In this document: piece by piece, positions 47,150 through 56,371 of the stretch
Position numbering within the stretch: the stretch's first letter is position 1
How the letters are laid out: every line of letters begins with the position of its first letter
Source: an uncultured Sphingomonas sp.
Lineage (GTDB): Bacteria; Pseudomonadota; Alphaproteobacteria; Sphingomonadales; Sphingomonadaceae
Reading direction: 5' to 3'
DNA length: 64,000 nt
NCBI GenBank assembly: GCA_913775315.1
Contig: CAJYIX010000037.1
Span: 1 to 64,000 of the forward strand
The notes under the pieces: model-generated
What the model saw: only the letters and a program-made list of their open reading frames with translations
What the model was told of the DNA's origin: nothing
Databases searched by the model: none
Made by a program: the position numbers and the translations under genes

Positions 47150-47434
47150 ATGATACGTTCCGAACTCGTCCAGCTACTGGTCCGCGACAATCCGGATCTT
47201 GCGGTCCGTGACGTCGAGCGCATCGTCAACATCTTCTTCGACCAGATCACCGCGCGCCTGTCGGAGGATGGCCGCGTCGAGCTGCGCGGTTTTGGCGCCT
47301 TCTCGACCCGCGCACGCGATGCCCGCACCGGCCGCAACCCGCGCACGGGCGAGGTCGTGCCGGTGGATGCCAAGCGCGTCCCCTATTTCAAGCCCGGCAA
47401 GGAAATGCGCCAGCGCCTGAACGTCGGCGAATAG
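47150..47434 (+). CDS. ihfB: Integration host factor subunit beta
   Basis: A 94-residue DNA-bending protein of the HU/IHF family: [21 protein letters not shown] helical base, [23 protein letters not shown], and the DNA-clamping arm with [11 protein letters not shown] and the conserved proline region, then [14 protein letters not shown]. It pairs with IhfA (not in this window). Placement after rpsA is typical and confirms the beta subunit. The ~150 bp between the rpsA hairpin and the ATG should contain its promoter. Confidence 0.96.
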   Translation: MIRSELVQLLVRDNPDLAVRDVERIVNIFFDQITARLSEDGRVELRGFGAFSTRARDARTGRNPRTGEVVPVDAKRVPYFKPGKEMRQRLNVGE

Positions 47435-47476
47435 CTTGCCTTGCGCCGCGGCCGCCTTATGGCGGGCGGGCGGCAT

Positions 47477-47797
47477 GCGGGCGTGGCGGAATGGTAGACG
47501 CAACGGACTTGACGCGAAAATTGAGTGCGCGCCGGGAAACCGGCGACGTAGAACCGCTCAAATTCGGGGAACCCTGTCAGATGGCGATCCCGAGCCAAGC
47601 CTGGCGGCCCAAGCTGCCGGGAAGGTGTAGAGACTAGACGGGCGGCGCCTAAACCCATCACGGGCATGGCGAAGGGATAGTCCAGACCCCGAACGCTTGC
47701 GGCCCCTCGGGGCCGGGCGGCGGCGAAAGCCGTGGCGGGTACGAAAATCCGGTGGGCCGAACGGCCCGTGGGGGTTCGAGTCCCCCGGCCCGCACCA
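47477..47797 (+). tRNA. tRNA-Leu(UAA) split by a group I intron
   Basis: Exon 1 is 47477-47510 and exon 2 is 47744-47797; the mature tRNA is 88 nt with encoded CCA. The acceptor begins GCGGGCG and ends GCCCGC-A-CCA. The anticodon arm after splicing is ACGGA-CTTAAAA-TCCGG, giving anticodon UAA. The long variable arm GGGCC-GAAC-GGCCC is typical of leucine tRNA. The T arm is GGGGG-TTCGAGT-CCCCC. The outermost anticodon-stem pair (A.G) and the last acceptor pair are mismatched. The intron interrupts the anticodon after U34, the same place as the classic cyanobacterial and plastid intron. Confidence 0.92.
47511..47743 (+). ncRNA. Group I intron (IC3-like) in tRNA-Leu(UAA)
   Basis: A 233-nt self-splicing RNA. 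P1 is formed by ACTTGA (47507-47512) and TTGAGT (47521-47526), putting the splice-site U47510 opposite G47523, the required U.G wobble. Core elements are visible in order: P (AATTCGGGGAA, from 47561), Q (GATCCCGAGCCAAGC, 47586-47600), R (GTGTAGAGACTAGACGG, from 47625) and S (AAGGGATAGTCCAGA, 47672-47686). P7 pairs GACT in R with AGTC in S. The last intron base is G (47743), the omega-G. It is too short to encode a homing endonuclease and none is present. Confidence 0.9.
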
Positions 47798-47835
47798 GCC
47801 CTTTCCGGTTTCCGCACAGCCGATAGGATCGGGAT

Positions 47836-48597
47836 ATGACCGCCGAGATCGCGCTTGCAAGCTTTGTCGAGAAAGCACTCGCGCAAACCCCACGACCGCT
47901 CGTTGTTGGCCTGTGCGGCGCACAGGGCAGCGGCAAATCGACCCTCACCGAGGCCCTTGCGCAAAAATTCTCGGGTACGGCGATCCTGTCGATCGACGAC
48001 CTCTATCTCCCTCAAGAAGAACGGCAGCGACTGGCCCGCGACGTCCATCCGCTCTTCGCCACGCGCGGGGTGCCGGGGACGCATGACGTTCCACTCGGCA
48101 TAGCGACGCTAAACGCGCTTCGCGAAGGACGACAGGTCCGACTGCCCCGCTTCGACAAGTCGCATGACGACCGGCTGCCCGAGCGCGATTGGCCGCTATC
48201 CCCGCCCCGCCCGCGGCTCGTAGTCTTCGAGGGCTGGTGCGTCGGGGCACGGCCGATCCACGGCGACTTGCGCCCGCCGATCAATCGACTGGAGCGCGAC
48301 GAGGACCCGGACGCGACATGGCGGCGCACCTGGAACGCCGCGCTCGCTGCCGACCTTCCACCCCTGTTTGCGGCGATCGACAAGCTGGCGCTGCTCGCCG
48401 CACCGTCATGGGACGTGGTGCTGGGGTGGCGCCGCGAGAAGGAGGCGGCTTTGAAGCCAGGCCCCATCCGCGTGGAGGAAGCAAGCTTGAGCCGCTTCGT
48501 CAGCCACTACGAGCGTCTGACGCGGCACATCCTGAACGAGATGACCGAACGGGCGGATCTCGTCATTCCGCTTGCCGAAGATCGCTCTATTCGATGA
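47836..48597 (+). CDS. P-loop kinase, D-glycerate 3-kinase-like
   Basis: A 253-residue kinase with Walker A GAQGSGKST (about residues 28-36), SIDDLYLPQEERQRLA, the diagnostic FATRGVPGTHDVPLG, LPRFDKSHDDRLP and FEGWCVGARP. This is the pattern of the YggC/plant GLYK group, which phosphorylates glycerate; the precise substrate is inferred. It lies 38 bp after the tRNA-Leu gene and converges on rimM with an 11-nt overlap. Confidence 0.82.
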   Translation: MTAEIALASFVEKALAQTPRPLVVGLCGAQGSGKSTLTEALAQKFSGTAILSIDDLYLPQEERQRLARDVHPLFATRGVPGTHDVPLGIATLNALREGRQVRLPRFDKSHDDRLPERDWPLSPPRPRLVVFEGWCVGARPIHGDLRPPINRLERDEDPDATWRRTWNAALAADLPPLFAAIDKLALLAAPSWDVVLGWRREKEAALKPGPIRVEEASLSRFVSHYERLTRHILNEMTERADLVIPLAEDRSIR

Positions 48598-49087
48598 AGG
48601 CGTTGTTGACGACGAGTTCGGCCTCGTCCCAGTGCGGCACCGCCTGCGCCGTCAGCGGCACGAGGAAGCGGCGGCCGCCCGCGCGCTCGATCTCGACCAG
48701 GTCGCTCGCGCCGTAATTCTCGACCGCGACGACGGTGCCGAGCGGTTCGCCCGTTTCGCTGCGCGCGGCAAGGCCGATCAGGTCGGCGTGATAATATTCG
48801 CCCTCGTCGAGCGGCGGCAGGCTCGAGCGCGGTACGGTCAGCGCGGTGCCGCGCATCGCTTCGGCCGCGGTGCGGTCGGCCACGCCCTCGAACCGGGCGA
48901 TATCCTGTCGCAGGCTCACCAATTTCAGCGTGCCGCCATTGAACAGGCGATAGGATGCGAGGTCGTCGGCGAAGATCTTGAGCTTCACCTCGCCGCGGAT
49001 GCCATGCGCGCCGGTGATCGCTGCCAGCGTGACGGGCCGGTCCGGGTCCGCCGGGGACGGCGCCTTGCTGTTCGCCGGATCGGTCAC
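48587..49087 (-). CDS. rimM: Ribosome maturation factor RimM
   Basis: A 166-residue factor that helps the 30S head mature and binds S19. The N-terminal RimM domain has VTLAAITGAHGIRGEVKLKIF, and the C-terminal PRC-barrel has YYHADLIGLAA, GTVVAVENYGASDLVEI, FLVPLTAQAVPHWD. The GTG at 49087 has AAGGA 8 nt upstream and is preferred to ATGs further up. Third gene of ffh-rpsP-rimM; the expected trmD and rplS are not downstream. Confidence 0.92.
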   Translation of the reverse strand: MTDPANSKAPSPADPDRPVTLAAITGAHGIRGEVKLKIFADDLASYRLFNGGTLKLVSLRQDIARFEGVADRTAAEAMRGTALTVPRSSLPPLDEGEYYHADLIGLAARSETGEPLGTVVAVENYGASDLVEIERAGGRRFLVPLTAQAVPHWDEAELVVNNAFIE

Positions 49088-49171
49088 GCGCAAAATCCTT
49101 GCAATGCTACGAAGCATCGCCCGTCGCCGCGCGCGCCGGAATCGGCGCACCGCGCGGCGACGGGCAAGCCC

Positions 49172-49582
49172 TTACGCCTCGGCGCTCTCTTCGGCCGGAG
49201 CCTCTGCGGGCGCGTTTTTCGCCGCTTCGGCGGCTTCCGCTTGCGCCTTCAGCTTCTCGGCCTTCTCCTCGGCGCGCTCGGTCGCCTTCTCGCCGGGCTT
49301 CGCCTTGTTCGGGTTGTTGCGCGCGGCGCGTTCACGGACGCCCGCGGCGTCGAGGAAGCGGGCGACGCGGTCGGTCGGCTGCGCACCGACGCTCAGCCAG
49401 TGCTTCGCGCGATCGGTGTCGAGCTTGACGCGCTCGTCCGAATCCTTGGCGAGGAGCGGGTTGTAGGTGCCGATCTTCTCGATGAACTTGCCGTCGCGCG
49501 GGCTGCGCGCGTCCGCAACGACGATGCGGTAATAGGGACGCTTCTTCGAGCCGCCGCGCGACAGACGCATGCTGATTGCCAT
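49172..49582 (-). CDS. rpsP: 30S ribosomal protein S16 with long C-terminal tail
   Basis: A 136-residue S16. Residues 1-85 are the standard ribosomal protein ([46 protein letters not shown]). Residues ~86-136 are an Ala/Glu/Lys-rich tail ([13 protein letters not shown], then [13 protein letters not shown]) not found in E. coli S16 (82 residues). Such tails occur in several alphaproteobacteria. It sits between ffh and rimM in one operon. Confidence 0.94.
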   Translation of the reverse strand: MAISMRLSRGGSKKRPYYRIVVADARSPRDGKFIEKIGTYNPLLAKDSDERVKLDTDRAKHWLSVGAQPTDRVARFLDAAGVRERAARNNPNKAKPGEKATERAEEKAEKLKAQAEAAEAAKNAPAEAPAEESAEA

Positions 49583-49610
49583 TGTTCGTACTTTCCTTCG
49601 CTTGAGTTCG

Positions 49611-51104
49611 TTATTTCTTCTTGATGAGGTTTTCGAAGCCGGGCGGCAGCTTGGGCATCTCGCCCCCGCCGCCAAGGCCAGGGAGCCCCCCGCCCGCCTT
49701 CGACATGAAATCGCCCATCGCCGGCCCGCCCAGCGCATTGCCGATGCCGCCCATGCCGCCGCCGGGGCCGCCCTTGCCGAGCATCGCGGCCAGCCCCTTG
49801 ATGCCGCCCATCTTCTTGATGCGCTTCATCGCGGTCGCCATTTCCTGATGCATCTTTAGGAGCTTGTTGACGTCCTGCACGGTGGTGCCCGACCCCTTGG
49901 CGACGCGGATCTTGCGCTTGGCATTCAAAAGCTCAGGCTTGGCGCGCTCCTTGATCGTCATCGACCCGATCATCGCGTCCATGCGCAGGAGGATCCGCTC
50001 GTCCATGTTCGACGCGGCCATCGCGGCCTGCGCCTTCTTCATGCCGGGGATCATACCCGCCAGCGCACCCAGACCGCCCATGCGACGCATCTGCGCCAGC
50101 TGGCTGCGCAGGTCGTTCATGTCGAACTGACCCTTGGCCATGCGCGCGGCCATCTTCTCGGCATCGTCGGCCTGGATCGCCTCCGCCGCGCGCTCGACCA
50201 GGCTGACGACGTCGCCCATGCCGAGGATGCGGCCGGCGACGCGCTTGGGGTGGAACGGCTCGATCGCGTCGAGCTTTTCGCCGACGCCCGCAAACTTGAT
50301 CGGCTTGCCCGTCACCGCGCGCATCGACAGCGCCGCGCCGCCGCGCGCATCGCCGTCCATCCGCGTCAGCACGACGCCGGTCAGCGGCACCTGCTGGGAA
50401 AAGTTGGTGGCGACGTTGACCGCGTCCTGACCGGTGAGCGAATCGACGACGAGCAGGATCTCGTTCGGTTTCGAGATGTCGGCGACCGCCTTCATCTCGT
50501 CCATCAGCGCCTGATCGACGTGCAGGCGGCCCGCGGTGTCGAGCATCACCACGTCGAAGCCTTGCAGCTTCGCGGACTGGAGCGCGCGGCGGGCGATGTC
50601 GACGGGCTGCTGACCCGCGACGATCGGCAGCGTCGCCACCTCGATCTGGGTGCCGAGCACCGCAAGCTGCTCCTGCGCGGCCGGGCGATTGACGTCGAGC
50701 GACGCCATCAGCACCTTCTTGCCGCGCTTCTTGACGAGGCGCGAGAGCTTGGCCGTGGTCGTCGTCTTGCCCGAGCCCTGAAGCCCGACCATCATCACGA
50801 CGGCGGGCGGCGTCACGTCGAGATTGAGGTCGGCGCTGTCCGACCCCAGCATCTCGACCAGCGCGTCGTTGACGATCTTGACGACCTGCTGCCCCGGGGT
50901 GACCGAGCGCAGGACGTTCTGGCCGACCGCTTCCTCGGTCACCTTGTCGACAAAGGCGCGCGCGACGGGCAGCGCCACGTCGGCTTCGAGCAGCGCGATC
51001 CGCACCTCGCGCATCGCACCGCGCACATCGGCTTCGGTCAGCGCGCCGCGGCCGCGCAGACGGTCGAAGACGCCGCCAAGCCGATCGCTGAGACTGTCGA
51101 ACAT
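49611..51104 (-). CDS. ffh: Signal recognition particle protein Ffh
   Basis: A 497-residue SRP GTPase that targets nascent membrane proteins. N domain (residues 1-90), G domain with [39 protein letters not shown], and a methionine-rich M domain (from about 330) with the RNA-binding segment and [18 protein letters not shown]. The tail is Gly/Met-rich (GGMGG) ending [11 protein letters not shown]. First gene of the operon with rpsP and rimM. Its receptor ftsY is encoded 3.6 kb to the right. Confidence 0.97.
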   Translation of the reverse strand: MFDSLSDRLGGVFDRLRGRGALTEADVRGAMREVRIALLEADVALPVARAFVDKVTEEAVGQNVLRSVTPGQQVVKIVNDALVEMLGSDSADLNLDVTPPAVVMMVGLQGSGKTTTTAKLSRLVKKRGKKVLMASLDVNRPAAQEQLAVLGTQIEVATLPIVAGQQPVDIARRALQSAKLQGFDVVMLDTAGRLHVDQALMDEMKAVADISKPNEILLVVDSLTGQDAVNVATNFSQQVPLTGVVLTRMDGDARGGAALSMRAVTGKPIKFAGVGEKLDAIEPFHPKRVAGRILGMGDVVSLVERAAEAIQADDAEKMAARMAKGQFDMNDLRSQLAQMRRMGGLGALAGMIPGMKKAQAAMAASNMDERILLRMDAMIGSMTIKERAKPELLNAKRKIRVAKGSGTTVQDVNKLLKMHQEMATAMKRIKKMGGIKGLAAMLGKGGPGGGMGGIGNALGGPAMGDFMSKAGGGLPGLGGGGEMPKLPPGFENLIKKK

Positions 51105-51313
51105 GCGCTTTCAACTCCGTTTCCGCGGGCCGACCGGCGTAACGCAAAATGCGCCGGCGGACGAAACCTCGTCGGCCGGCGTACCCCTTGGGGCGCTCTG
51201 CATCACGATCCGCTCGGAGCGTTGGCCGCGGCGCATAGCGCAACACCGGCCACGACGCAACGCCGCAGGGCGATTAACGGCTTCTTGACACGACCTGTGC
51301 CACCCGGGGCCCG

Positions 51314-52948
51314 ATGGGGAGCGATCGACACGCCATGCGGAAGACGGAAGCGGCCGAGACCGGCGACAGCCAGCGCCTGACCGGCGCGATCAGCGTTGCC
51401 GCGATCCTGCTGTTCGTTGGCATCGGTTCGACCGTCCTTTCGCAGCTTGTCGGCCAGCATCTGGGCACGCGCGACGGCGCGGACGAGATCCTGGTCATCG
51501 CGCTCCTTCTCAACACCGCGCTGATCCTGATCGGATGGCGACGCCATGCCGGGCTCGTAGGCCAGGTGCGCGGCCATGCCGAGGCGGAGGCGCGCGCCCG
51601 CGCCCTTGCCGCGCGCGACCCGCTGACGGGCTTCCACAACCGCCGCAGCCTTGCCGATGAGGGAGCGGCGATGCTCGTCGACGCGGAGCGGCGGGGCAAG
51701 GCGACCGCGCTGATGATGCTCGACCTCGACCACTTCAAGAGCGTCAACGACATGCACGGCCATGCCGTCGGCGACACCCTGCTGCGCATCGTCGCACAGG
51801 AAGTGAAGGCGATCACGCCGACCAGCGCGCTCCATGCGCGCCTCGGCGGTGACGAGTTCGCGATCGCGATGATCTTCGATTCGAACGCACCCGAGGTGGT
51901 GGAGCGCGTGGCCGAACGCCTCGTCGCGCGCCTTGCCCAGCCCTTCGATGCCGAGGGGCAGAAGCTGCACATCAGTTGCTCGCTCGGCCTCGCCCGCTCC
52001 GACTTCGGATGCCGCTCGATCGAGGCGCTGATGCGCGCGGGCGACATCGCGATGTATGCGGCCAAGAAATCGGGCCGCAACCGCTTCGCCTGGTTCGACG
52101 AATCGATGGAGCGCGAGCTCAAGGCTCGCAACGACTTGGAGCAAGGCCTGCGCATCGCCATTCCGGGCGGCCAGATCGTCCCCTATTTCGAGCAGCAGAT
52201 CGACCTCGCCACCGGCGAACTGACCGGATTCGAGGTGCTGGCTCGCTGGGAGCATCCGACCCGCGGCGTGATCGGCCCCGACCGCTTCATCCCGATCGCC
52301 GAGGAAACCGGCATGATCGCCGAGCTGTCGCTGTCGATCATGCGGCAGGCGTTCACCGCGGCGCGCGACTGGGACCAGGCGCTGACGCTGTCGGTCAACA
52401 TCTCGCCATGGCAGCTTCGCGATGCGTGGCTGGCGCAGAAGATCATCAAGACGCTGACCGAGACGGGTTTTCCCGCCAGCCGGCTCGAGATCGAGATCAC
52501 CGAAAGCGCGCTGTTCGACAATCTCGCGCTAGCCCAGTCGATCGCCGGCAGCCTCAAGAACCAGGGCGTCCGCCTCGCGCTCGACGATTTCGGGACGGGC
52601 TATTCCAGCCTCGCGCACCTGCGCGCGTTGCCGTTCGACCGGATCAAGATCGACAAGTCGTTCGTCACCTCGATCAACGAGGCGCCCGATTCGGCGGCGA
52701 TCGTCACCGCGATCGTGCGGCTGGGCGAGAGCCTCAACCTGCCCGTGACGGCCGAGGGGGTCGAGGACGGCGCGATCGCCGCGCGCCTGATCGCAATGGG
52801 CTGTGCGAAGGCGCAGGGCTGGCATTATGGCAAGCCGCTGTCGCCAGTGGGCGTGCGGTCGCTACTTGCCGAGCGCCACCTGATCGTCGGCGCCGCGCCC
52901 GCGACCAGCAATGTCGAGCCGATCACCAGCCGGCGTCGGGCCGGCTGA
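51314..52948 (+). CDS. Membrane GGDEF-EAL cyclic-di-GMP protein
   Basis: A 544-residue protein. Two transmembrane helices (about residues 23-45 and 58-75) anchor it, without a recognised sensor domain. The GGDEF domain has DPLTGFHNRRSL, LDLDHFKSVND and LGGDEFAIA; the EAL domain has EVLARWEHPTRG, LEIEITESAL, DDFGTGYSSL, KIDKSF and EGVE. EVL replaces EAL but the glutamate is kept. Either activity is possible. ATG at 51314 or 51335. It converges on the DUF924 gene with a 26-bp overlap. Confidence 0.9.
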   Translation: MGSDRHAMRKTEAAETGDSQRLTGAISVAAILLFVGIGSTVLSQLVGQHLGTRDGADEILVIALLLNTALILIGWRRHAGLVGQVRGHAEAEARARALAARDPLTGFHNRRSLADEGAAMLVDAERRGKATALMMLDLDHFKSVNDMHGHAVGDTLLRIVAQEVKAITPTSALHARLGGDEFAIAMIFDSNAPEVVERVAERLVARLAQPFDAEGQKLHISCSLGLARSDFGCRSIEALMRAGDIAMYAAKKSGRNRFAWFDESMERELKARNDLEQGLRIAIPGGQIVPYFEQQIDLATGELTGFEVLARWEHPTRGVIGPDRFIPIAEETGMIAELSLSIMRQAFTAARDWDQALTLSVNISPWQLRDAWLAQKIIKTLTETGFPASRLEIEITESALFDNLALAQSIAGSLKNQGVRLALDDFGTGYSSLAHLRALPFDRIKIDKSFVTSINEAPDSAAIVTAIVRLGESLNLPVTAEGVEDGAIAARLIAMGCAKAQGWHYGKPLSPVGVRSLLAERHLIVGAAPATSNVEPITSRRRAG

Positions 52949-53468
52949 GATAGGCTTGCTCGGCGGGCGTGTTCTCCCGCCCCAGCGCCGCGTTTCGCGA
53001 CGGGAAGCGGCCGAAGTCATCGATCACCGCGCGATGCTGCCGGGCGAAATCGAGCGAGTCGGCATCGCCCAGCGCCTCGAACAGCCGCACGCATTCGGCC
53101 TGTGCGCCCGCATCCTCGGCATGCATGAACGGCATGTAAAGGAACTTCGCGCGGGCTGGCGGCAGTAGCGCGTCATACCCCTTGGCCACGCCCTCGCGCG
53201 CCAGTTGCAGGGCCAGTGGATCGGCGGCGAACGCTGCGCCCGAGCCGCGGTGGAGGTTGCGCCCGAACTGGTCGATCAACACGATCGCGGCGATCAGACT
53301 GTCGGCATCGTCGCTCCACCCCGCCGCCCCGTTCGCCACCACCGCCTCGCGCAGCTCGCCGAAGCGCCGCGCGATTTTCGCGTCGAGCGCGTCGTCCTTG
53401 GCGAAATGCTGCTCGGGCGTGCATTCGCCGAACCAGAAATCGAGAATGGCGGCGGCGTCCTTGTGCAT
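52923..53468 (-). CDS. DUF924 protein
   Basis: A 181-residue protein matching the DUF924 (YqcI/TPR-like) pattern: ILDFWFGECTPEQHFAKDDALDAKIARRFG, VLIDQFGRNLHRGSGAAFAADPLAL, and LYMPFMHAED, HRAVIDDFGRFPSRNAALGR. It is predicted to be all-helical and cytoplasmic; function unknown. AGGGGA precedes the ATG at 53468. It is divergent from mtaB. Confidence 0.88.
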   Translation of the reverse strand: MHKDAAAILDFWFGECTPEQHFAKDDALDAKIARRFGELREAVVANGAAGWSDDADSLIAAIVLIDQFGRNLHRGSGAAFAADPLALQLAREGVAKGYDALLPPARAKFLYMPFMHAEDAGAQAECVRLFEALGDADSLDFARQHRAVIDDFGRFPSRNAALGRENTPAEQAYLSRPDAGW

Positions 53469-53550
53469 CGGTCCCCTTTCGCGGCAATGGACTTCCGGGG
53501 CCATCGCTCCTAAGTCCCGCCCATGTTCGCCGCCAAGCGCCCGGGCTGAC

Positions 53551-54732
53551 ATGGCCGAGATCGTCACGCTGGGCTGCCGCCTCAACCTCTCCGAAAGCGA
53601 AACGATCCGGTCGATGCTGGGCGATCGTCCGGTCGCGGTCGTCAATTCGTGCGCGGTGACGGGCGAGGCCGTGCGACGCTCGCGCCGCGCGGTGCGGCGG
53701 CTAGCGCGGCAAAATCCCGACGCGGAGCTCGTCGTCACCGGCTGTGCCGCGACGATCGACCCGGCGGGGTTCGCGGCGCTGCCCGGCGTCACCCGCGTCG
53801 TCGCCAATCCGCTGAAGCTGTCGCCCGAGGCATGGGGCGCACCGGCCCCCGCCGCCCTGCCCCCCTCGCCCCACGCCCGCGCGCTGGTCGAGGTGCAGAA
53901 CGGATGCGATCATCGCTGCACCTTCTGCATCATTCCCGCCGGCCGCGGCCCCAGCCGATCGCTGCCCGCCGGCGGCGTGGTCGATCGGATCGCAACACTG
54001 GTGGCAGCCGGCCATCGGGAGGTCGTGCTGACCGGCGTGGATCTCACGAGCTACGGTGCCGATCTGCCCGGCGTGCCGACGCTCGGCCATCTGGTCGAAC
54101 GCATTCTGCGGCTCGTCCCCGACCTTCCCCGCCTGCGCTTATCATCGATCGACCCGGCCGAGGTTGACGATCGCCTGTTCGCGCTGCTTGCGCACGAACC
54201 GCGAGTGATGCCGCACCTTCATCTGTCGATGCAGGCCGGCGACGACCTGATCCTCAAGCGGATGAAGCGCCGCCACAGCCGCGCACAGGCGGTGTCGCTG
54301 GTAAAACGGCTCCGCGAAGCGCGTCCCGATCTCGCCGTCGGCGCCGACCTGATCGCCGGCTTCCCGACCGAGAGCGAGGCGGCGTTCGAGAACGGCCGCG
54401 CGCTGATCGAGGAATGCGGCATCGTCCACGCACACATCTTCCCCTTCTCGCCCCGCGAAGGCACCCCCGCCGCGCGAATGCCGCAGGTCGACCCCGTGCT
54501 GGTGCGCGAGCGCGCCGCCATCCTGCGCGATACCGCCGCCCGCGTCCGCCGCGACTGGCTGGCGGGCCTCGTCGGCACGGTCCAGTCGGTGTTGGTCGAG
54601 CGCCCCGGCGATACCGGCCATGCGGAGAACTTCGCCGAGGTCCGCTTCGCCGCAAGGCACGAGCCCGGCATCCTTATTTCGGCGCGCATCACGGCCGCCG
54701 CCGACGACCATTTGATCGGAGAAGCTGAATGA
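53551..54732 (+). CDS. mtaB: tRNA t6A37 methylthiotransferase MtaB
   Basis: A 393-residue radical-SAM enzyme that converts t6A to ms2t6A at position 37 of tRNAs reading A-starting codons. The UPF0004 domain supplies cysteines C9 (LGCRLN), C34 (NSCAVTGEAV) and one in VTGCAAT. The radical-SAM cluster is CDHRCTFC, followed by GRGPSRSLP and HLHLSMQAGDDLILKRMKRRH; a TRAM-like end closes it. Shortened N-terminal spacing is as in MtaB rather than MiaB. The stop overlaps ftsY (ATGA). Confidence 0.92.
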   Translation: MAEIVTLGCRLNLSESETIRSMLGDRPVAVVNSCAVTGEAVRRSRRAVRRLARQNPDAELVVTGCAATIDPAGFAALPGVTRVVANPLKLSPEAWGAPAPAALPPSPHARALVEVQNGCDHRCTFCIIPAGRGPSRSLPAGGVVDRIATLVAAGHREVVLTGVDLTSYGADLPGVPTLGHLVERILRLVPDLPRLRLSSIDPAEVDDRLFALLAHEPRVMPHLHLSMQAGDDLILKRMKRRHSRAQAVSLVKRLREARPDLAVGADLIAGFPTESEAAFENGRALIEECGIVHAHIFPFSPREGTPAARMPQVDPVLVRERAAILRDTAARVRRDWLAGLVGTVQSVLVERPGDTGHAENFAEVRFAARHEPGILISARITAAADDHLIGEAE

Positions 54733-55658
54733 ACGGCCCAAGCTGGCATGAAAAGCTGCTCGGGGGCTTTCGCAAGACCTCCGACCGGCTGATGGGCAAT
54801 CTTGCCGGCCTATCGCTCGCCCGGCTCGACGACGAGACGCTCGACGAGATCGAGGAGGCGCTGATCGCTTCCGACCTCGGCCCCGAAACCGCCGCGCGCG
54901 TGCGCCAGCGGCTGGCCGAGGGGCAGTATGAGCGCAACATGGAGGAACTCGGCATCCGCCTCGTCGTCGCCGAGGAAGTGGAAAAGGCGCTGCAAAAGGT
55001 CGCCAAGCCGCTGGAGATCGAGGCCTTTCCGCGGCCGCAGGTGATCCTCGTCATCGGCGTCAACGGTTCCGGCAAGACGACGACGATCGCCAAGCTCGCC
55101 AAGACGCTGGTCGATCAGGATTACGGCGTCATGCTGGCGGCGGGTGACACGTTCCGCGCTGCCGCGATCGGCCAGCTTCGCACCTGGGCCGACCGCATCG
55201 GCGTGCCGATCGTCTCGGGTGCCGAGGGTGGCGACGCGGCGGGCATCGTCTATGAGGCGGTGAAACAGGCGACCGCGACGGGCATCGACGTTTTGATCGT
55301 CGACACCGCGGGTCGGCTCCAGAACAAGCGCGAGCTGATGGACGAGCTTGCCAAGATCCGCCGCGTGCTCGGCCGTCTCAACCCCGCCGCGCCGCATGAC
55401 GTGGTGCTCGTCCTCGACGCAACGACGGGTCAGAATGCGCTCAGCCAGATCGAGGTGTTCAAGGAGGTCGCCGGTGTCACCGGCCTCGTCATGACCAAGC
55501 TCGACGGCACCGCGCGCGGCGGCGTGCTCGTGGCGGCGGCGGAGAAATACGGCCTGCCCATCCACGCGATCGGCGTCGGCGAAAAGGCCGACGACCTTCG
55601 CCCGTTCGACGCGCGCGAAGTGTCGCGGATCATCGCCGGGGTGGAGGAATTGCTGTGA
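54729..55658 (+). CDS. ftsY: Signal recognition particle receptor FtsY
   Basis: A 309-residue SRP receptor GTPase. It lacks the acidic A domain of E. coli FtsY and is essentially the NG core: N domain 1-95, GVNGSGKTTTIAKLAKTL, DTFRAAAIGQLRTW, DTAGRLQNKRELMDEL, TKLDGTARGGVL and the GVGEKADDLRPFD closing loop. The short form is normal for alphaproteobacteria. It overlaps mtaB and the following membrane-protein gene, forming a three-gene operon. Confidence 0.96.
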   Translation: MNGPSWHEKLLGGFRKTSDRLMGNLAGLSLARLDDETLDEIEEALIASDLGPETAARVRQRLAEGQYERNMEELGIRLVVAEEVEKALQKVAKPLEIEAFPRPQVILVIGVNGSGKTTTIAKLAKTLVDQDYGVMLAAGDTFRAAAIGQLRTWADRIGVPIVSGAEGGDAAGIVYEAVKQATATGIDVLIVDTAGRLQNKRELMDELAKIRRVLGRLNPAAPHDVVLVLDATTGQNALSQIEVFKEVAGVTGLVMTKLDGTARGGVLVAAAEKYGLPIHAIGVGEKADDLRPFDAREVSRIIAGVEELL

Positions 55659-56275
55659 GCACGGCCAAGCCGCCCCTCTCCCCTGCCCTCCGCATGGCGG
55701 TCGACTATGGCCCGCTTGCGGTCTTCTTCGCGGTCAACGCGCTGGCGCCGGGGAACGAGATCGGCCGCATCCTCGCCGCCACCGCCGCCTTCATGGTGGC
55801 GATCGCCGCAGCGCTGATCTTTTCATGGGTGAAGGCCGGGCACATCTCGCCGATGCTGTGGCTGTCGGGCGGGCTCGTGCTCGTGTTCGGCAGCCTGACA
55901 CTCTATTTCCACGACCGCACCTTCATCCAGGTGAAGCCGACCTTCGTCTATGCGATGTTCGCGGTGCTGCTGGCCTATGGCCTCGCGACGGGCAAGCCGC
56001 TACTCCAGAATCTGCTCGAAAGCGCCTATCCCGGATTGTCGGCAAAGGGGTGGCGGCAGCTGACGATCAACTGGGCGGCGTTCTTCGCGGTGGCGGCGGT
56101 GGGGAACGAGGTCGCCCGCGCGAGCCTCAACTGGGATCAGTGGGTGACGTTCAAGACGTGGGGGATGATCCCGGCGACGCTGATCTTCACCTTCGCCAAC
56201 ATCCCCATGCTGCTGAAGCACGGCCTGCAGCTCGACAAGCGCGAGGAAGCCGCCGTCCCGCCGCCCGAGGGCTGA
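55655..56275 (+). CDS. Septation protein A / YciB-like inner-membrane protein
   Basis: A 206-residue polytopic protein of the YciB/IspZ family with about six helices: VDYGPLAVFFAVNAL, IFSWVKAGHISPMLWLSGGLVLVFGSLTLYFHD, the conserved IQVKPTFVYAMFAVLLAYG, and LTINWAAFFAVAAVGNEVAR. The family affects cell envelope and division in enterics. It begins at a GTG overlapping the ftsY stop and is followed by a perfect hairpin. Confidence 0.9.
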   Translation: MSTAKPPLSPALRMAVDYGPLAVFFAVNALAPGNEIGRILAATAAFMVAIAAALIFSWVKAGHISPMLWLSGGLVLVFGSLTLYFHDRTFIQVKPTFVYAMFAVLLAYGLATGKPLLQNLLESAYPGLSAKGWRQLTINWAAFFAVAAVGNEVARASLNWDQWVTFKTWGMIPATLIFTFANIPMLLKHGLQLDKREEAAVPPPEG

Positions 56276-56285
56276 CACGCAAAAG

Positions 56286-56314
56286 GACGGCCGGCGGTTG
56301 GGGCGCCGGCCGTC
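56286..56314 (+). terminator. Hairpin after the ftsY operon
   Basis: GACGGCCGGCG (56286-56296) and CGCCGGCCGTC (56304-56314) form a perfect 11-bp stem with a 7-nt loop. The tail TATTCA is poor in T on this strand; on the other strand CTTTT follows the stem, so it may also terminate leftward transcription from the entericidin gene. Confidence 0.65.
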
Positions 56315-56371
56315 TATTCACCGCGGCAAGCCGCCGACTGGGCGGCCGAAACGCCGCCGCGGCGAAACCGT

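Noticed and set aside
47383-48084. Protein frames running through the tRNA-Leu intron
   Set aside because: No LAGLIDADG, GIY-YIG or HNH motif; the region is explained by intron structure and exons.
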